From an uncultured Sphingomonas sp. (GTDB lineage Bacteria; Pseudomonadota; Alphaproteobacteria; Sphingomonadales; Sphingomonadaceae): a DNA stretch of 43,666 nucleotides. Location of the stretch: assembly GCF_946477935.1 (NCBI RefSeq), contig NZ_CAMLAC010000006.1, positions 1-43,666 on the forward strand, given 5' to 3'. A program made the position numbers and the translations under genes. Of the stretch, positions 8,637-16,506 are shown piece by piece; position 1 is the first letter of the stretch; each line of letters begins with the position of its first letter. Under the pieces are notes generated by a model that worked only from the letters and a program-made list of their open reading frames with translations, was not told where the DNA came from and made no database searches.

Positions 8637-8825
8637 TCAGCGCGGTGATCGCGATTCCTTCTGCTCACTTTTGGCGGCCTGCTTCTCGGCGGTGCCCTGT
8701 GCCTCTGCCGCATCGTCGCCGATCAGTTTGCCGATCGCTTCATGGACGGAGGCCTTGGTCTCGCGAACGCTGGCGGCCTTCGCATCGCCGGACGGCTGGT
8801 CGTCGGAGGTGCGCCGCTTGGTCAT
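8637..8825 (-). CDS. Small CsbD-like stress protein
   Basis: 62 aa, hydrophilic. The segment SVHEAIGKLIGDDAAEAQGTAEKQAAK matches the CsbD-like pattern (K..EA.GK..GD...EA.G.A.K.AGK). CsbD proteins are abundant general-stress proteins of unknown mechanism. Its ATG overlaps the stop of the PAS-LuxR gene by ATGA, so it is co-translated with that regulator. Confidence 0.7.
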   Translation of the reverse strand: MTKRRTSDDQPSGDAKAASVRETKASVHEAIGKLIGDDAAEAQGTAEKQAAKSEQKESRSPR

Positions 8826-10342
8826 GGCTTTTTGTCTCCAGCATGGGTGTCAATCACGACACCCTCCCCGTCGAACCCACGCGCACGTGCCCAGGCCACG
8901 GCGGCGAGGCGGCGGTTGACGCCGATCTTGGCGTAGATGCGCGCGACGTGGTTACGCACCGTGTTGCTGGCGACCTTCAACGTTCGGGCAATCGTCTTGT
9001 CATCATGGCCGCGACAGATCAGCGCCAACACCTCGCGTTCGCGCGCGGTCAGATCGTCGAGCCCCGGACCGTCGGCAGCATTCTGCGGCGCACGTAGCCG
9101 GGTCAACTTGTCCATGACCGTGCGACTGAACCAGCTGGTGTCCTTCATCACCGCTTCGATCGCTTCAACCAGTTCGACCTCGGTCGCCTTGCGCTGGGTA
9201 ATGTCCTGGAACGCCCACAGGACGCAGGTGTCATCGCCGAGCCGAATGGCCTCCGTCGACACGATGCAGTCGATCCGGGCGCCGCCCTTTGCGTGGATAC
9301 AAGTTTCATACCCCCGCAGGTCGTCGCCGGCATCAATCGCCGCTTCGATATGGCGCCGGATCGTGTCGCTCTGCCAAAGCTTTACCTTGCCCAGCGGCTG
9401 GCCGATGATCTCGCTTCCGGCATAGCCCGTCATGGTGGTGAAGCTGGCATTGACCTCGCACAGCACATGCCCGTCTCGCGCGCCGATGGCCATCGGTACC
9501 GGTGCCATCTGGAAGGTGCGGGTAAAGCGGTCCTCGCTATGGCGCAGCGCGTCCTCTGCCTGGCGCCGGGGCTCCAGATCGGCGAAGGTGAACAACATGC
9601 AGGGCTCATCACCCATGTCGATCGGCTGCCCAGCGACAATGACCAGCTTGGTGCCACCCTCTAGCAATGCCAGTTCCGCCTCCATCTGCGGAATGGTGCG
9701 TCGTTCGTTCAGCCGCTCCTTGGCCAGGTCGCGCTGATCGGCCTTCCGTAGCACGTCGATGTCGTAAACCGTTTTGCCCAGCACCTGGTCGCGCTCGTGG
9801 CCGGTCATCTCCAAAAATCCCTGATTGACCTTGATAAATTGGAGGTCGCGCAATCGGCAGATGACCGCCGGTGCCGGATTGGCGTTGAACGACTGCTCGA
9901 ACCGATCCTCCGCCTCGTACCGTGCGGACACGTCCTGGATGACAAGCACCAGGCAGGCCGGTTCGCCATCATCTGCATCGTTGAGTACCAAGCTGCGCAC
10001 CTGATGCACCCAGCGTGGCTCGCTCTCGCCGGCGACGGTCACCTCCACCACCACCTCGGAGAAGGAGTCCCCGGCCACCACACGTTCAACCGGATAGTCA
10101 TCGGCTTCGACGCGGTGGTTGTTGCGATAGCGCAACTGGAAGCGACGGCGATACTCGTCCACCGTCGCACCCAGATCGATGATATCAGTGACGCCGTGCA
10201 TCGCCAGTGCGGCATCGTTGGCCCAGAGCAGGCTCTGATCAGGGTCGATCAGGATCACGCCCTCGTCCAGGCCGACGATGATCTGACGCAAATGGCGCAG
10301 ATCGGCTGTCTCCCTCAGGGTCTTGAACGATGCCTCGGTCAT
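8822..10342 (-). CDS. Multi-PAS sensor with LuxR-type DNA-binding domain
   Basis: 506 aa from MTEASFKTLRE; I reject the track start 25 codons upstream because it lies inside the preceding gene. Three PAS units are visible: about 15-130 (GLDEGVILIDPDQSLLWAND), 150-260 (NANPAPAVICRLRDLQFIKVN) and 275-400 (MAPVPMAIGARDG to FQDITQRK). A LuxR/FixJ helix-turn-helix follows at about 435-495 (LTAREREVLALICRG, NTVRNHVARIYAKIGVNRR). There is no kinase or receiver, so this is a one-component cytosolic sensor-regulator whose PAS domains may bind a small ligand or flavin. It sits between two CsbD-like genes with an 8-bp gap upstream and a 4-bp overlap downstream, pointing to a stress-response unit. Confidence 0.85.
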   Translation of the reverse strand: MTEASFKTLRETADLRHLRQIIVGLDEGVILIDPDQSLLWANDAALAMHGVTDIIDLGATVDEYRRRFQLRYRNNHRVEADDYPVERVVAGDSFSEVVVEVTVAGESEPRWVHQVRSLVLNDADDGEPACLVLVIQDVSARYEAEDRFEQSFNANPAPAVICRLRDLQFIKVNQGFLEMTGHERDQVLGKTVYDIDVLRKADQRDLAKERLNERRTIPQMEAELALLEGGTKLVIVAGQPIDMGDEPCMLFTFADLEPRRQAEDALRHSEDRFTRTFQMAPVPMAIGARDGHVLCEVNASFTTMTGYAGSEIIGQPLGKVKLWQSDTIRRHIEAAIDAGDDLRGYETCIHAKGGARIDCIVSTEAIRLGDDTCVLWAFQDITQRKATEVELVEAIEAVMKDTSWFSRTVMDKLTRLRAPQNAADGPGLDDLTAREREVLALICRGHDDKTIARTLKVASNTVRNHVARIYAKIGVNRRLAAVAWARARGFDGEGVVIDTHAGDKKP

Positions 10343-10350
10343 GGTTTGCG

Positions 10351-10713
10351 TCAGTCGCGCCGACCATGGACGAACCAGGCGAGCGCGTAGGCACCGAGCG
10401 CCGCGGCCAAAGCCCATAGCACCGGGCTGTCTTGCACCGTTTGCGCTGCCGCCTTGCCACGCTCGGCCGTATCGGCCAGTCGTCCGGCCGCTGCCTTCAC
10501 ACGGTCGCCGGCCTCCTCGGCCAGATCGGGGGCGCCGTCGATGGCATCTTCAGCGATGGAGCGGGCGCGGCCATAACCATGCTGCGCCGCGCCTGCGACC
10601 TGATCGACCACGCCAGCGACTGTCCAGTCCCGGCTGTCGACGGCGTCGCCGATCCCCTTCTCGACCTTGCCTTCGACATAGCGAGCGCCGCCTTGAAACT
10701 CGTCCTTGTTCAT
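10351..10713 (-). CDS. CsbD-like protein with C-terminal membrane anchor
   Basis: 120 aa. The N-terminus MNKDEFQGGARYVEGKVEKGIGDAV matches the CsbD start pattern. The middle is a long Ala/Glu/Arg amphipathic helix (RAKSI- and AEEAGDRVKAAAG-like segments). The C-terminus has a TM helix (VLWALAAALGAYALAWFVHG) followed by RRD, recalling DUF883/ElaB-type anchors. It is likely the first gene of a unit with the PAS-LuxR regulator. Function is inferred to be envelope or general stress. Confidence 0.72.
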   Translation of the reverse strand: MNKDEFQGGARYVEGKVEKGIGDAVDSRDWTVAGVVDQVAGAAQHGYGRARSIAEDAIDGAPDLAEEAGDRVKAAAGRLADTAERGKAAAQTVQDSPVLWALAAALGAYALAWFVHGRRD

Positions 10714-10751
10714 CGTCGGATTCTTGGGAAATTAAAGGTCGGCCAAGTGGG

Positions 10752-11072
10752 TCAGGCCAGTACGCCGCAACCTGCGGCGGCCTTGCCCACTGCCAATGCA
10801 ATGGCGGGATCTTTCATCTCACCCGCTACGCGCAGCAGGTCGCTGACCGTCAGCTTCGTTGGATCGCTATCGCCCTGGCGATAAGCGGCCGCTGCGCGCC
10901 CGAGCTGTTGCAACTGGCCAAGCGACAAGTCGCGCTGCAGACGAGTGCCGACGCAGTCCGCGCGCGGCTCGTCCAGACCGTATCGCTGGAGGCCCGTTGA
11001 TATCCGGGTGGCGGGTGCCGCGCAGGCCGTCAAAGTGGTTGCGCCAAGCAGCGCGATGACCAGCAGTCGCAT
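10752..11072 (-). CDS. Small lipoprotein of unknown function
   Basis: 106 aa from MRLLVIALLGATTLTACA. The ATG is preceded by GGAGGA with 8-nt spacing, which decides this start over the upstream one in the track. Lipobox LTAC gives Cys17 as the modified residue. The mature part is helical and contains two further Cys (ADCVG and AAGCGVLA) that could form a disulfide. I do not recognise a domain; similar small lipoproteins seem common in sphingomonads. Confidence 0.7.
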   Translation of the reverse strand: MRLLVIALLGATTLTACAAPATRISTGLQRYGLDEPRADCVGTRLQRDLSLGQLQQLGRAAAAYRQGDSDPTKLTVSDLLRVAGEMKDPAIALAVGKAAAGCGVLA

Positions 11073-11169
11073 CAGTGGGTCCTCCTGGACCCCTGCCACG
11101 ACAAGTGGCCGATCCGGACACACTAACTCACGGCAGTAATGCGTGTTCCTGGTATCGTTGCACCAGCTG

Positions 11170-11370
11170 CTAGTCCTGACCTACCAGGCTTAGCGTGGTA
11201 GCTCTCTCGCGATAGAGCTCCTCGAGGCGGGCATGGATCAGCCTTGGTCCTGCCTCGTTCGACCGTTCCGCCATCGCCCGGTGAGCTGCGGCGCGAGCGA
11301 GCAAATAACCCTGCTCCTCCACGCCAACACGCTCGATAGCGTTGGAATATGGATCGGATTGCTCGCTCAT
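11170..11370 (-). CDS. Small hypothetical protein
   Basis: 66 aa, MSEQSDPYSNAIERVGVEEQ, predicted all-helical and charged, ending RATTLSLVGQD. I chose this frame over the overlapping 88-aa ORF because its composition looks protein-like and it has an ATG start. The ribosome site is weak. No family recognised. Confidence 0.45.
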   Translation of the reverse strand: MSEQSDPYSNAIERVGVEEQGYLLARAAAHRAMAERSNEAGPRLIHARLEELYRERATTLSLVGQD

Positions 11371-11480
11371 GGCTTGAGGTTAGCATCACGTAAACCGTGA
11401 TTATATCGTGCCCATATACCTATGATGTAGTGCATTTCGGCTACATGGCTCCAATGCCGCGGCCTGCTTGCAGGAGCTTT

Positions 11481-11542
11481 GACCCATTTGCGGTCACTCA
11501 GGGCACCCTTCCGCGCTTCCCAACTTCAGACATCCATTCATC
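11481..11542 (+). repeat. Dispersed intergenic repeat, copy C
   Basis: 62 nt, GACCCATTTGCGGTCACTCA at the 5' end and CCCAACTTCAGACATCCATTC then ATC at the 3' end. It shares its first 20 bases exactly with copy D. It sits in the gap between 11371 and 11699, which otherwise holds only the terminator below. Confidence 0.75.
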
Positions 11543-11555
11543 GCGACACCCGCGG

Positions 11556-11594
11556 TCAAAAAAAGCCCGAACGTCCGTGAGGCAGTTCGGGCTT
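11556..11594 (-). terminator. Rho-independent terminator of the TBDT-phoD operon
   Basis: AAGCCCGAAC pairs with GTTCGGGCTT over a 12-nt loop, and a run of seven T follows on the minus strand. It lies about 105 bp past the PhoD stop codon; no other minus-strand gene lies between. Confidence 0.8.
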
Positions 11595-11699
11595 AGGATG
11601 TATTGGAGCAGCGATGCCTGTGAGACGGTACTGCATTCCACGTGGGTTGTTGCTGTTCGAGAGCAGGCATACTGCCTTGAACTGCTGTAATAATCGATC

Positions 11700-13355
11700 T
11701 TACGCGACTACGCTGAGCGGTGTCCGATGATCCCGTACGACCCGATGCGATGCTGCGATTCGGCGCTCGAACGGCTTTTGGAAGATGGTGGAGATCGCGA
11801 CGTGCTCCGCCACTACGGCCGACGGCGTGATCGTAAGGAGGGTATAGCCCTTGGCGTCCTGATCGCAGAACACGACTTCGCGATTAGCGTCCGCCAGCAC
11901 CCGTCCCAGACCAGGCAACAGTGACCCGTAGGAGGGGCTGGTGATCGCCGTCGCACCAAATTCGGCCGCCACCAGCGTGCCTGCGTCGTCATAAAGGTCG
12001 TTCGACCACGCGGCATGGCTGTCACCCGACAGGACGATCGGTCGGGCACCGGTACGGCGAAACGAGGCGTAGAGCCGCTCCCGGGCGGCTGGATAGCCGT
12101 CCCAGGCATCAAGGTTGAACGGCAGACCTGCACGATAGCTCGCGATGCTCTGATCGAGGCGCGCACGCCACGTCACTGGAACCTTGGCCAGCATGGTGGC
12201 AAACCGACCGCCATCATCCATTTTGGCGGGATCAGGGCCAGCGACGCGCGCCATGACGACTTGATTGCCGATCAGCTGCCACGGCTTGCCGGCGCGTATG
12301 GAGGCTGCGAGGACGTTCTCCAACCATGCCTGCTGCTCTGCACCCAGCATCTCGCGGTCGGGGCGTGCCCGCTCAGTAACCGCCGCAGCGAAGAGCGCCG
12401 GATCGGGCGCTTCGCCTTTCGGTGCCACCTGTTGAGACCGGGCCAGCAGCCTCGTTTCGACCATTGCCAGCGTCATGAGCTCGCCAAATTCAAAGCTTCG
12501 GAAGATCGCCTCCCGACCTAGCTTTCTGCGTGAGTCCCGGATCGGCATCCATTCGAAATAGGCCTGCATCGCGGCTGCCTTACGTGCCGCCCAGTCACCC
12601 TCGAGAGTCGATTCGTGATTCTCCGCTCCGCCGATCCAGCTATCGTTGGCAACCTCGTGATCGTCCCATACGCAGATGAACGCCGCGCGGGCGTGGGCAG
12701 CTTGCATGTCAGGATCGGCCTTCACCTGCGCATGGCGACGGCGGTAATCGGACAGCGTTACGATCTCGTGCGGGGGATCGGGCAGTCTGTTCAGCTTGCG
12801 TGCGATCTCCGCGCCGTACCCGTCGGCGCCATACTCGTAGATATAATCTCCGAGATGCACGACCGCATCAAGCTGCGGTCGGCCGGCCAAATCTGCATAG
12901 GCATTGAACAGACCGCCGGAATAAAGCTGGCAAGATGCCACCCCGAGAACCAGTTGATCGACCTTGCCGACGGGCAGCGTCCGGAACCGGCCGACCGGGG
13001 ATTTGCGGCCTGACGCATCGCTGAACCAGAACCAATAATCCCGGCCTGCGCCGAGACGATCAACCTCGACTTTGACGGTGTGGTCCGATGCGGCCCGCGC
13101 TACAGCACGCCCCGATCGACGTACCCGTCCGTCCGGACTGTCGGCAACGAACCACTCAAGCGGCACATCGCTGGCGTCCTCCCCGACGGTGGCCCGTGTC
13201 CACAGCACGGCCCCATCGCGGCCAGGATCACCGCTCGCGACACCGTGCAGGAAGTCGACGGCCTGCTGGCTCCCGGCGCCTGCCTTAGTGGGCAACGCAA
13301 GGGCCATACTGCTGCCAAGGAGGGTAATCGCGCCCCGTCGTCCAATGGTAGTCAT
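11700..13355 (-). CDS. phoD: PhoD-family alkaline phosphatase/phosphodiesterase, Tat-exported
   Basis: 551 aa from MTTIGRRGAITLLGSSMALAL, a twin-arginine signal; the track start is an upstream TTG. An N-terminal PhoD_N beta domain (FLHGVASGDPGRDGAVLWTR) is followed by the metallophosphatase core: VASCQLYSGG, HLGDYIYEYG, CVWDDHEVANDSW and LSGDSHAAWSNDL supply the metal-binding Asp, Asn and His residues. PhoD releases phosphate from phosphomono- and diesters outside the inner membrane, using Fe/Ca. It follows the TBDT by 33 bp in one unit under a Pho box, so it should be made under phosphate limitation. A terminator follows. Confidence 0.92.
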   Translation of the reverse strand: MTTIGRRGAITLLGSSMALALPTKAGAGSQQAVDFLHGVASGDPGRDGAVLWTRATVGEDASDVPLEWFVADSPDGRVRRSGRAVARAASDHTVKVEVDRLGAGRDYWFWFSDASGRKSPVGRFRTLPVGKVDQLVLGVASCQLYSGGLFNAYADLAGRPQLDAVVHLGDYIYEYGADGYGAEIARKLNRLPDPPHEIVTLSDYRRRHAQVKADPDMQAAHARAAFICVWDDHEVANDSWIGGAENHESTLEGDWAARKAAAMQAYFEWMPIRDSRRKLGREAIFRSFEFGELMTLAMVETRLLARSQQVAPKGEAPDPALFAAAVTERARPDREMLGAEQQAWLENVLAASIRAGKPWQLIGNQVVMARVAGPDPAKMDDGGRFATMLAKVPVTWRARLDQSIASYRAGLPFNLDAWDGYPAARERLYASFRRTGARPIVLSGDSHAAWSNDLYDDAGTLVAAEFGATAITSPSYGSLLPGLGRVLADANREVVFCDQDAKGYTLLTITPSAVVAEHVAISTIFQKPFERRIAASHRVVRDHRTPLSVVA

Positions 13356-13388
13356 AGGAATGATCCGCTTTCGAGGAATGTGTAACAA

Positions 13389-15713
13389 TCAGAAGCGCGC
13401 GGTCAGCTGCCCGCCATAGAAGCGTGGTTCACCAGGGATGAAGGTTGGGATGCCGAACCCTCCGCCGGTATTACCGGCGTCGAGCAGATAGTCCTTGTTG
13501 GTGGCATTGCGGATGAAGCCCGCCAATTCGAACTGGGAGTCCGCGAAGCTGATCCCGGCACGAGCGTTTACCAGCGTGACCTGGCCTTGCGACAGCTCGG
13601 CGCGGTTGGGCAGCTCGAAGTAGATGCGGCTGCGATAAGTGACGCTGGGTGTCGCGAACAGGCGCATGCCGTTGCCGAGCGGTACGTCGAGCGTGAAACC
13701 CGCTGCCGCCTGCCATTTGGGCTGCAAGCGGAACCTCGCGCCCGAGAAAGTTGGGGCGAAGCGGCTGTTCTTGTCTATGCCGCCGTCGATGTAACCGAGA
13801 TTGCCGAACAGGTTGAGCCACCGCGCGGCCCGGATATTTGCTTCGGCTTCCACGCCGAGATTGCCGGCCGACCCGGCGCTCTGCGTCAGCGTTGTGCCGT
13901 TACCCTGCTGCACGCTGACCTGAAAGCCATCGTATTTCTGGTAGAAGATTCCCAGCGAGCCCGACGCCGGACCGATACCCGCTTTGATGCCACCTTCGTA
14001 GTTCCAGACGACCTCTTCCGGCACCAGCTGACGGTTGGCGGCCGGCACGCCGGCGGCGAGACGGGCGTTAAGCTGGACGACTGGCGAACGTCGTCCTTTG
14101 GACACCGTTGCATAGATATTCACGTCGGGTGTCAGCCGGAAAAGCGCGTTGAAGCGCGGCAGCACCGCCGCATAGCTCTGCTGCGCCGTAAAGGTCTGTC
14201 CACCGGTATCGATCTGGCCCGGGATCAGCGAGGTCGCCGTCGGGTTCAGCTGCGGTCGCGGTACCCGGGCGAAATAGCCCGACTTGCGCTGTTCGATCAG
14301 CACTCGGACACCGGCAGTCAGTTCCAGCGCGGATACCGGGATCCACGTCGTGTCGGCAAACACAGAATAGCTGTCGTTCTCACCCTGGTTCTCGAAAGTC
14401 GAACTGTATGGAACCTGGCTCAGCCTGCCGCCCGTCAGCAGGCGCGTGGCGTTGGCGGCCTGGACGACCCCCGCCGCATCGATGCAGGCCAGGTTGGGCA
14501 CCACCCGCCCAGCGCATTGCAGGAACGTCCCTTCCTCCGATGAAAAGGGCACGTTCTGGGAATTATCTTCGACAAAGACGTTCCAACCGAAGGAAGCCCG
14601 CCACATCGGGCTGGCGTAATTGAACCGACCCTCATGGCTCGCCTGCCAGCCCTTGGCGATTTCACCGAATTCAAGATACCAAGCGGCAGAGCCATCGGCA
14701 TCGAACACCTCCGCGCTGTCGAACCGGCGATAACCGTTGACGGTGGTAAAGTTCCAACCATCGGCGAAGTCGTAGGACGCGGTCAGGTTGACGTCGTATA
14801 CCTCGCGATCGAGCCCCAGTTGGTCATTTCCAAGCACTTGGCCTGACACCGGCGATCCGCCAAGATGAGCACGCCCGAATGGATTGCCGGGTCCATCCTC
14901 GGTCGGTAGGGCACGGGACACGAACGGGGTACCGCCATTACGCTGACGATCAAATGTTCCAATCAGATCGACCGTCAGCGCATCGTTCGGTCTGAAGCGC
15001 AGCGAGGCACGAACGCCGAGTTGGTCCTGGGCATAAAGCTCCTTGTCTTGGCGCGGGGACAGGTTTTCAACATATCCGTCCCTCGTCTTCCATTCGAACG
15101 CGACACGCCCAGCGATCACGTCGGAGCCGGCGTTCAGGAACCCGGACACCAGCGTCTGGTCGAAATTGCCGTAGCCGCCTGTCAAAGCTCCGGACACGCC
15201 TTGACGGGGCCGGGCCGACGTCAGGCTGATCGCGCCGACTGCGGATGCAGTGCCGAACAGAGTGGCCTGCGGCCCCTTGATGACCTCGACCCGATCAATA
15301 TCGTAGATCGCCTGATAGGAGCCGCGCGATCGTGAAATGTCCACCCCATTGTAGTAGAGCGTGACCCGCGGCCCCTGTTGTGACGAACCCGAATCCGAGG
15401 TGATTCCGCGGATGACAATGCCGGGGTTGTTGGCGCTTTGCTCCTGGATGTTGAGACCTGGAACATAGTTCGATAGCTCGTCAAGATCACCGACACCAAG
15501 TTCAGCGATCCGCGCGCCTGTCACTGCGGATATAGTGATGGGAACGTCTTTCGCGCGTTGTTCGATCTTCTGCGCGGTGACGATGATCTCGTTGCCGTCA
15601 CGCGCCTCATCCTTCGGAGTATCCTGCTGGATGGATGCCTGTGCCAGTGCCGGTACCGCGCCGAGCGAACACGATGCCAGCAGCGCAGCGATAATAGATG
15701 AATGTCTTTTCAT
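13389..15713 (-). CDS. TonB-dependent receptor of a phosphate-starvation operon
   Basis: 774 aa. Signal peptide MKRHSSIIAALLASCSLGAVPALAQ, TonB-box-like NEIIVTAQKI, plug with RVEVIKGPQATLFGTASAVGAI and a barrel that ends ARF. The start is supported by GGGGGC placed 6 nt upstream. A strong Pho box 40 bp upstream and phoD directly downstream suggest uptake of an organophosphate or a phosphate-containing polymer, with the phosphatase acting on the cargo in the periplasm. This substrate is inferred from context only. Confidence 0.9.
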   Translation of the reverse strand: MKRHSSIIAALLASCSLGAVPALAQASIQQDTPKDEARDGNEIIVTAQKIEQRAKDVPITISAVTGARIAELGVGDLDELSNYVPGLNIQEQSANNPGIVIRGITSDSGSSQQGPRVTLYYNGVDISRSRGSYQAIYDIDRVEVIKGPQATLFGTASAVGAISLTSARPRQGVSGALTGGYGNFDQTLVSGFLNAGSDVIAGRVAFEWKTRDGYVENLSPRQDKELYAQDQLGVRASLRFRPNDALTVDLIGTFDRQRNGGTPFVSRALPTEDGPGNPFGRAHLGGSPVSGQVLGNDQLGLDREVYDVNLTASYDFADGWNFTTVNGYRRFDSAEVFDADGSAAWYLEFGEIAKGWQASHEGRFNYASPMWRASFGWNVFVEDNSQNVPFSSEEGTFLQCAGRVVPNLACIDAAGVVQAANATRLLTGGRLSQVPYSSTFENQGENDSYSVFADTTWIPVSALELTAGVRVLIEQRKSGYFARVPRPQLNPTATSLIPGQIDTGGQTFTAQQSYAAVLPRFNALFRLTPDVNIYATVSKGRRSPVVQLNARLAAGVPAANRQLVPEEVVWNYEGGIKAGIGPASGSLGIFYQKYDGFQVSVQQGNGTTLTQSAGSAGNLGVEAEANIRAARWLNLFGNLGYIDGGIDKNSRFAPTFSGARFRLQPKWQAAAGFTLDVPLGNGMRLFATPSVTYRSRIYFELPNRAELSQGQVTLVNARAGISFADSQFELAGFIRNATNKDYLLDAGNTGGGFGIPTFIPGEPRFYGGQLTARF

Positions 15714-15752
15714 GATTGCCCCCGGTTTCGAAGGGGCCTTTGGCCATGGTCC

Positions 15753-15792
15753 GTGACGGTCACGCGACGCTGCCGTGACAGTGCAGTGACGG
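15753..15792 (-). promoter_or_regulatory. Four-unit Pho box (PhoB binding site)
   Basis: On the minus strand, CCGTCAC, CTGTCAC, GCGTCGC and CCGTCAC are each separated by 4 bp, giving the exact 11-bp period of PhoB half-sites (consensus CTGTCAT). It ends 40 bp upstream of the TBDT start codon. Two units suffice for a Pho box; four suggest two bound PhoB dimers. Confidence 0.85.
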
Positions 15793-15919
15793 CTAGCCAG
15801 ATATGCTCATGATTATAACATTTCGGGCAATTTTAGGCGTTTAGACGGAACATGCCGCCTCACGTACGGATCATCGTTGGGCGCATTGTTCGCTTCCGCC
15901 GGCAGGTTCGGGCTAAGCA

Positions 15920-15980
15920 GACCCATTTGCGGTCACTCAGCGCGCTCCTTTCGCCTCCCAACTTCGGACACTCATTCATC
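15920..15980 (+). repeat. Dispersed intergenic repeat, copy D
   Basis: 61 nt, GACCCATTTGCGGTCACTCA to CCCAACTTCGGACACTCATTC then ATC. The 15793-16164 gap holds this copy and no gene I can support. Confidence 0.75.
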
Positions 15981-16164
15981 AATTCGCGGTCGCGTTGAAG
16001 CGCCTTTGGACCGGCGAAAACTGAGACAAATTCGCCATCCACCGAGGCCAAGCCGAACGGCGGGTTCAACCGGGAGCAGCCGTTCACGAGCGTCTCGGTT
16101 GGGATCGAGTTTCGGGAATGCCGCGCGGTAGCTGTTTGGGCAATCCGATGTTCCATAAACGGCG

Positions 16165-16506
16165 TTGACTATGCAAATTGCGCCTATGAACCATTCAGCG
16201 ATGATCGAGGGTGGGTGCCTCTGTGGAGCTTTCGGGTCATTGGTGTCTTGGCTGCTATTCAACGGCTTTCATGCTCTATGCCATCCATGTTGCTCGGAAG
16301 GCGGTGAAAGGTCGGCACGCAACTTCAGCCGCAAGCGGCTGGCGACCTATCTTACCTCGATCAACGCACGACCGGAGCGCTATCTGGCCGAGCCGCAACA
16401 GATCGACCGCGGCGACACCGTGGATCCAATAAGACTGTCGCCGGACGACGTTACAAGCAGTTGGCCAATGCCGCCAATGTGTTCGCATTGGTGGTCGTCA
16501 CGTTGA
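16165..16506 (+). CDS. Unrecognised ORF, perhaps a fragment
   Basis: 113 codons, overlapping the convergent regulator gene by 56 bp. The start reads MNHSAMIEGGCLCGAFGS; the GGCLCGA motif recalls the first zinc site of GFA-type (glutathione-dependent formaldehyde-activating) proteins, but the rest does not follow that family. Later residues (RKRLATYLTSINARPERYLA) look protein-like but unfamiliar. It may be a decayed gene or a chance ORF. Confidence 0.22.
   Translation: MTMQIAPMNHSAMIEGGCLCGAFGSLVSWLLFNGFHALCHPCCSEGGERSARNFSRKRLATYLTSINARPERYLAEPQQIDRGDTVDPIRLSPDDVTSSWPMPPMCSHWWSSR

Noticed and set aside
15860-16262. Minus-strand ORFs of 96-98 aa
   Set aside because: They run through repeat copy D and have no motif or ribosome site.
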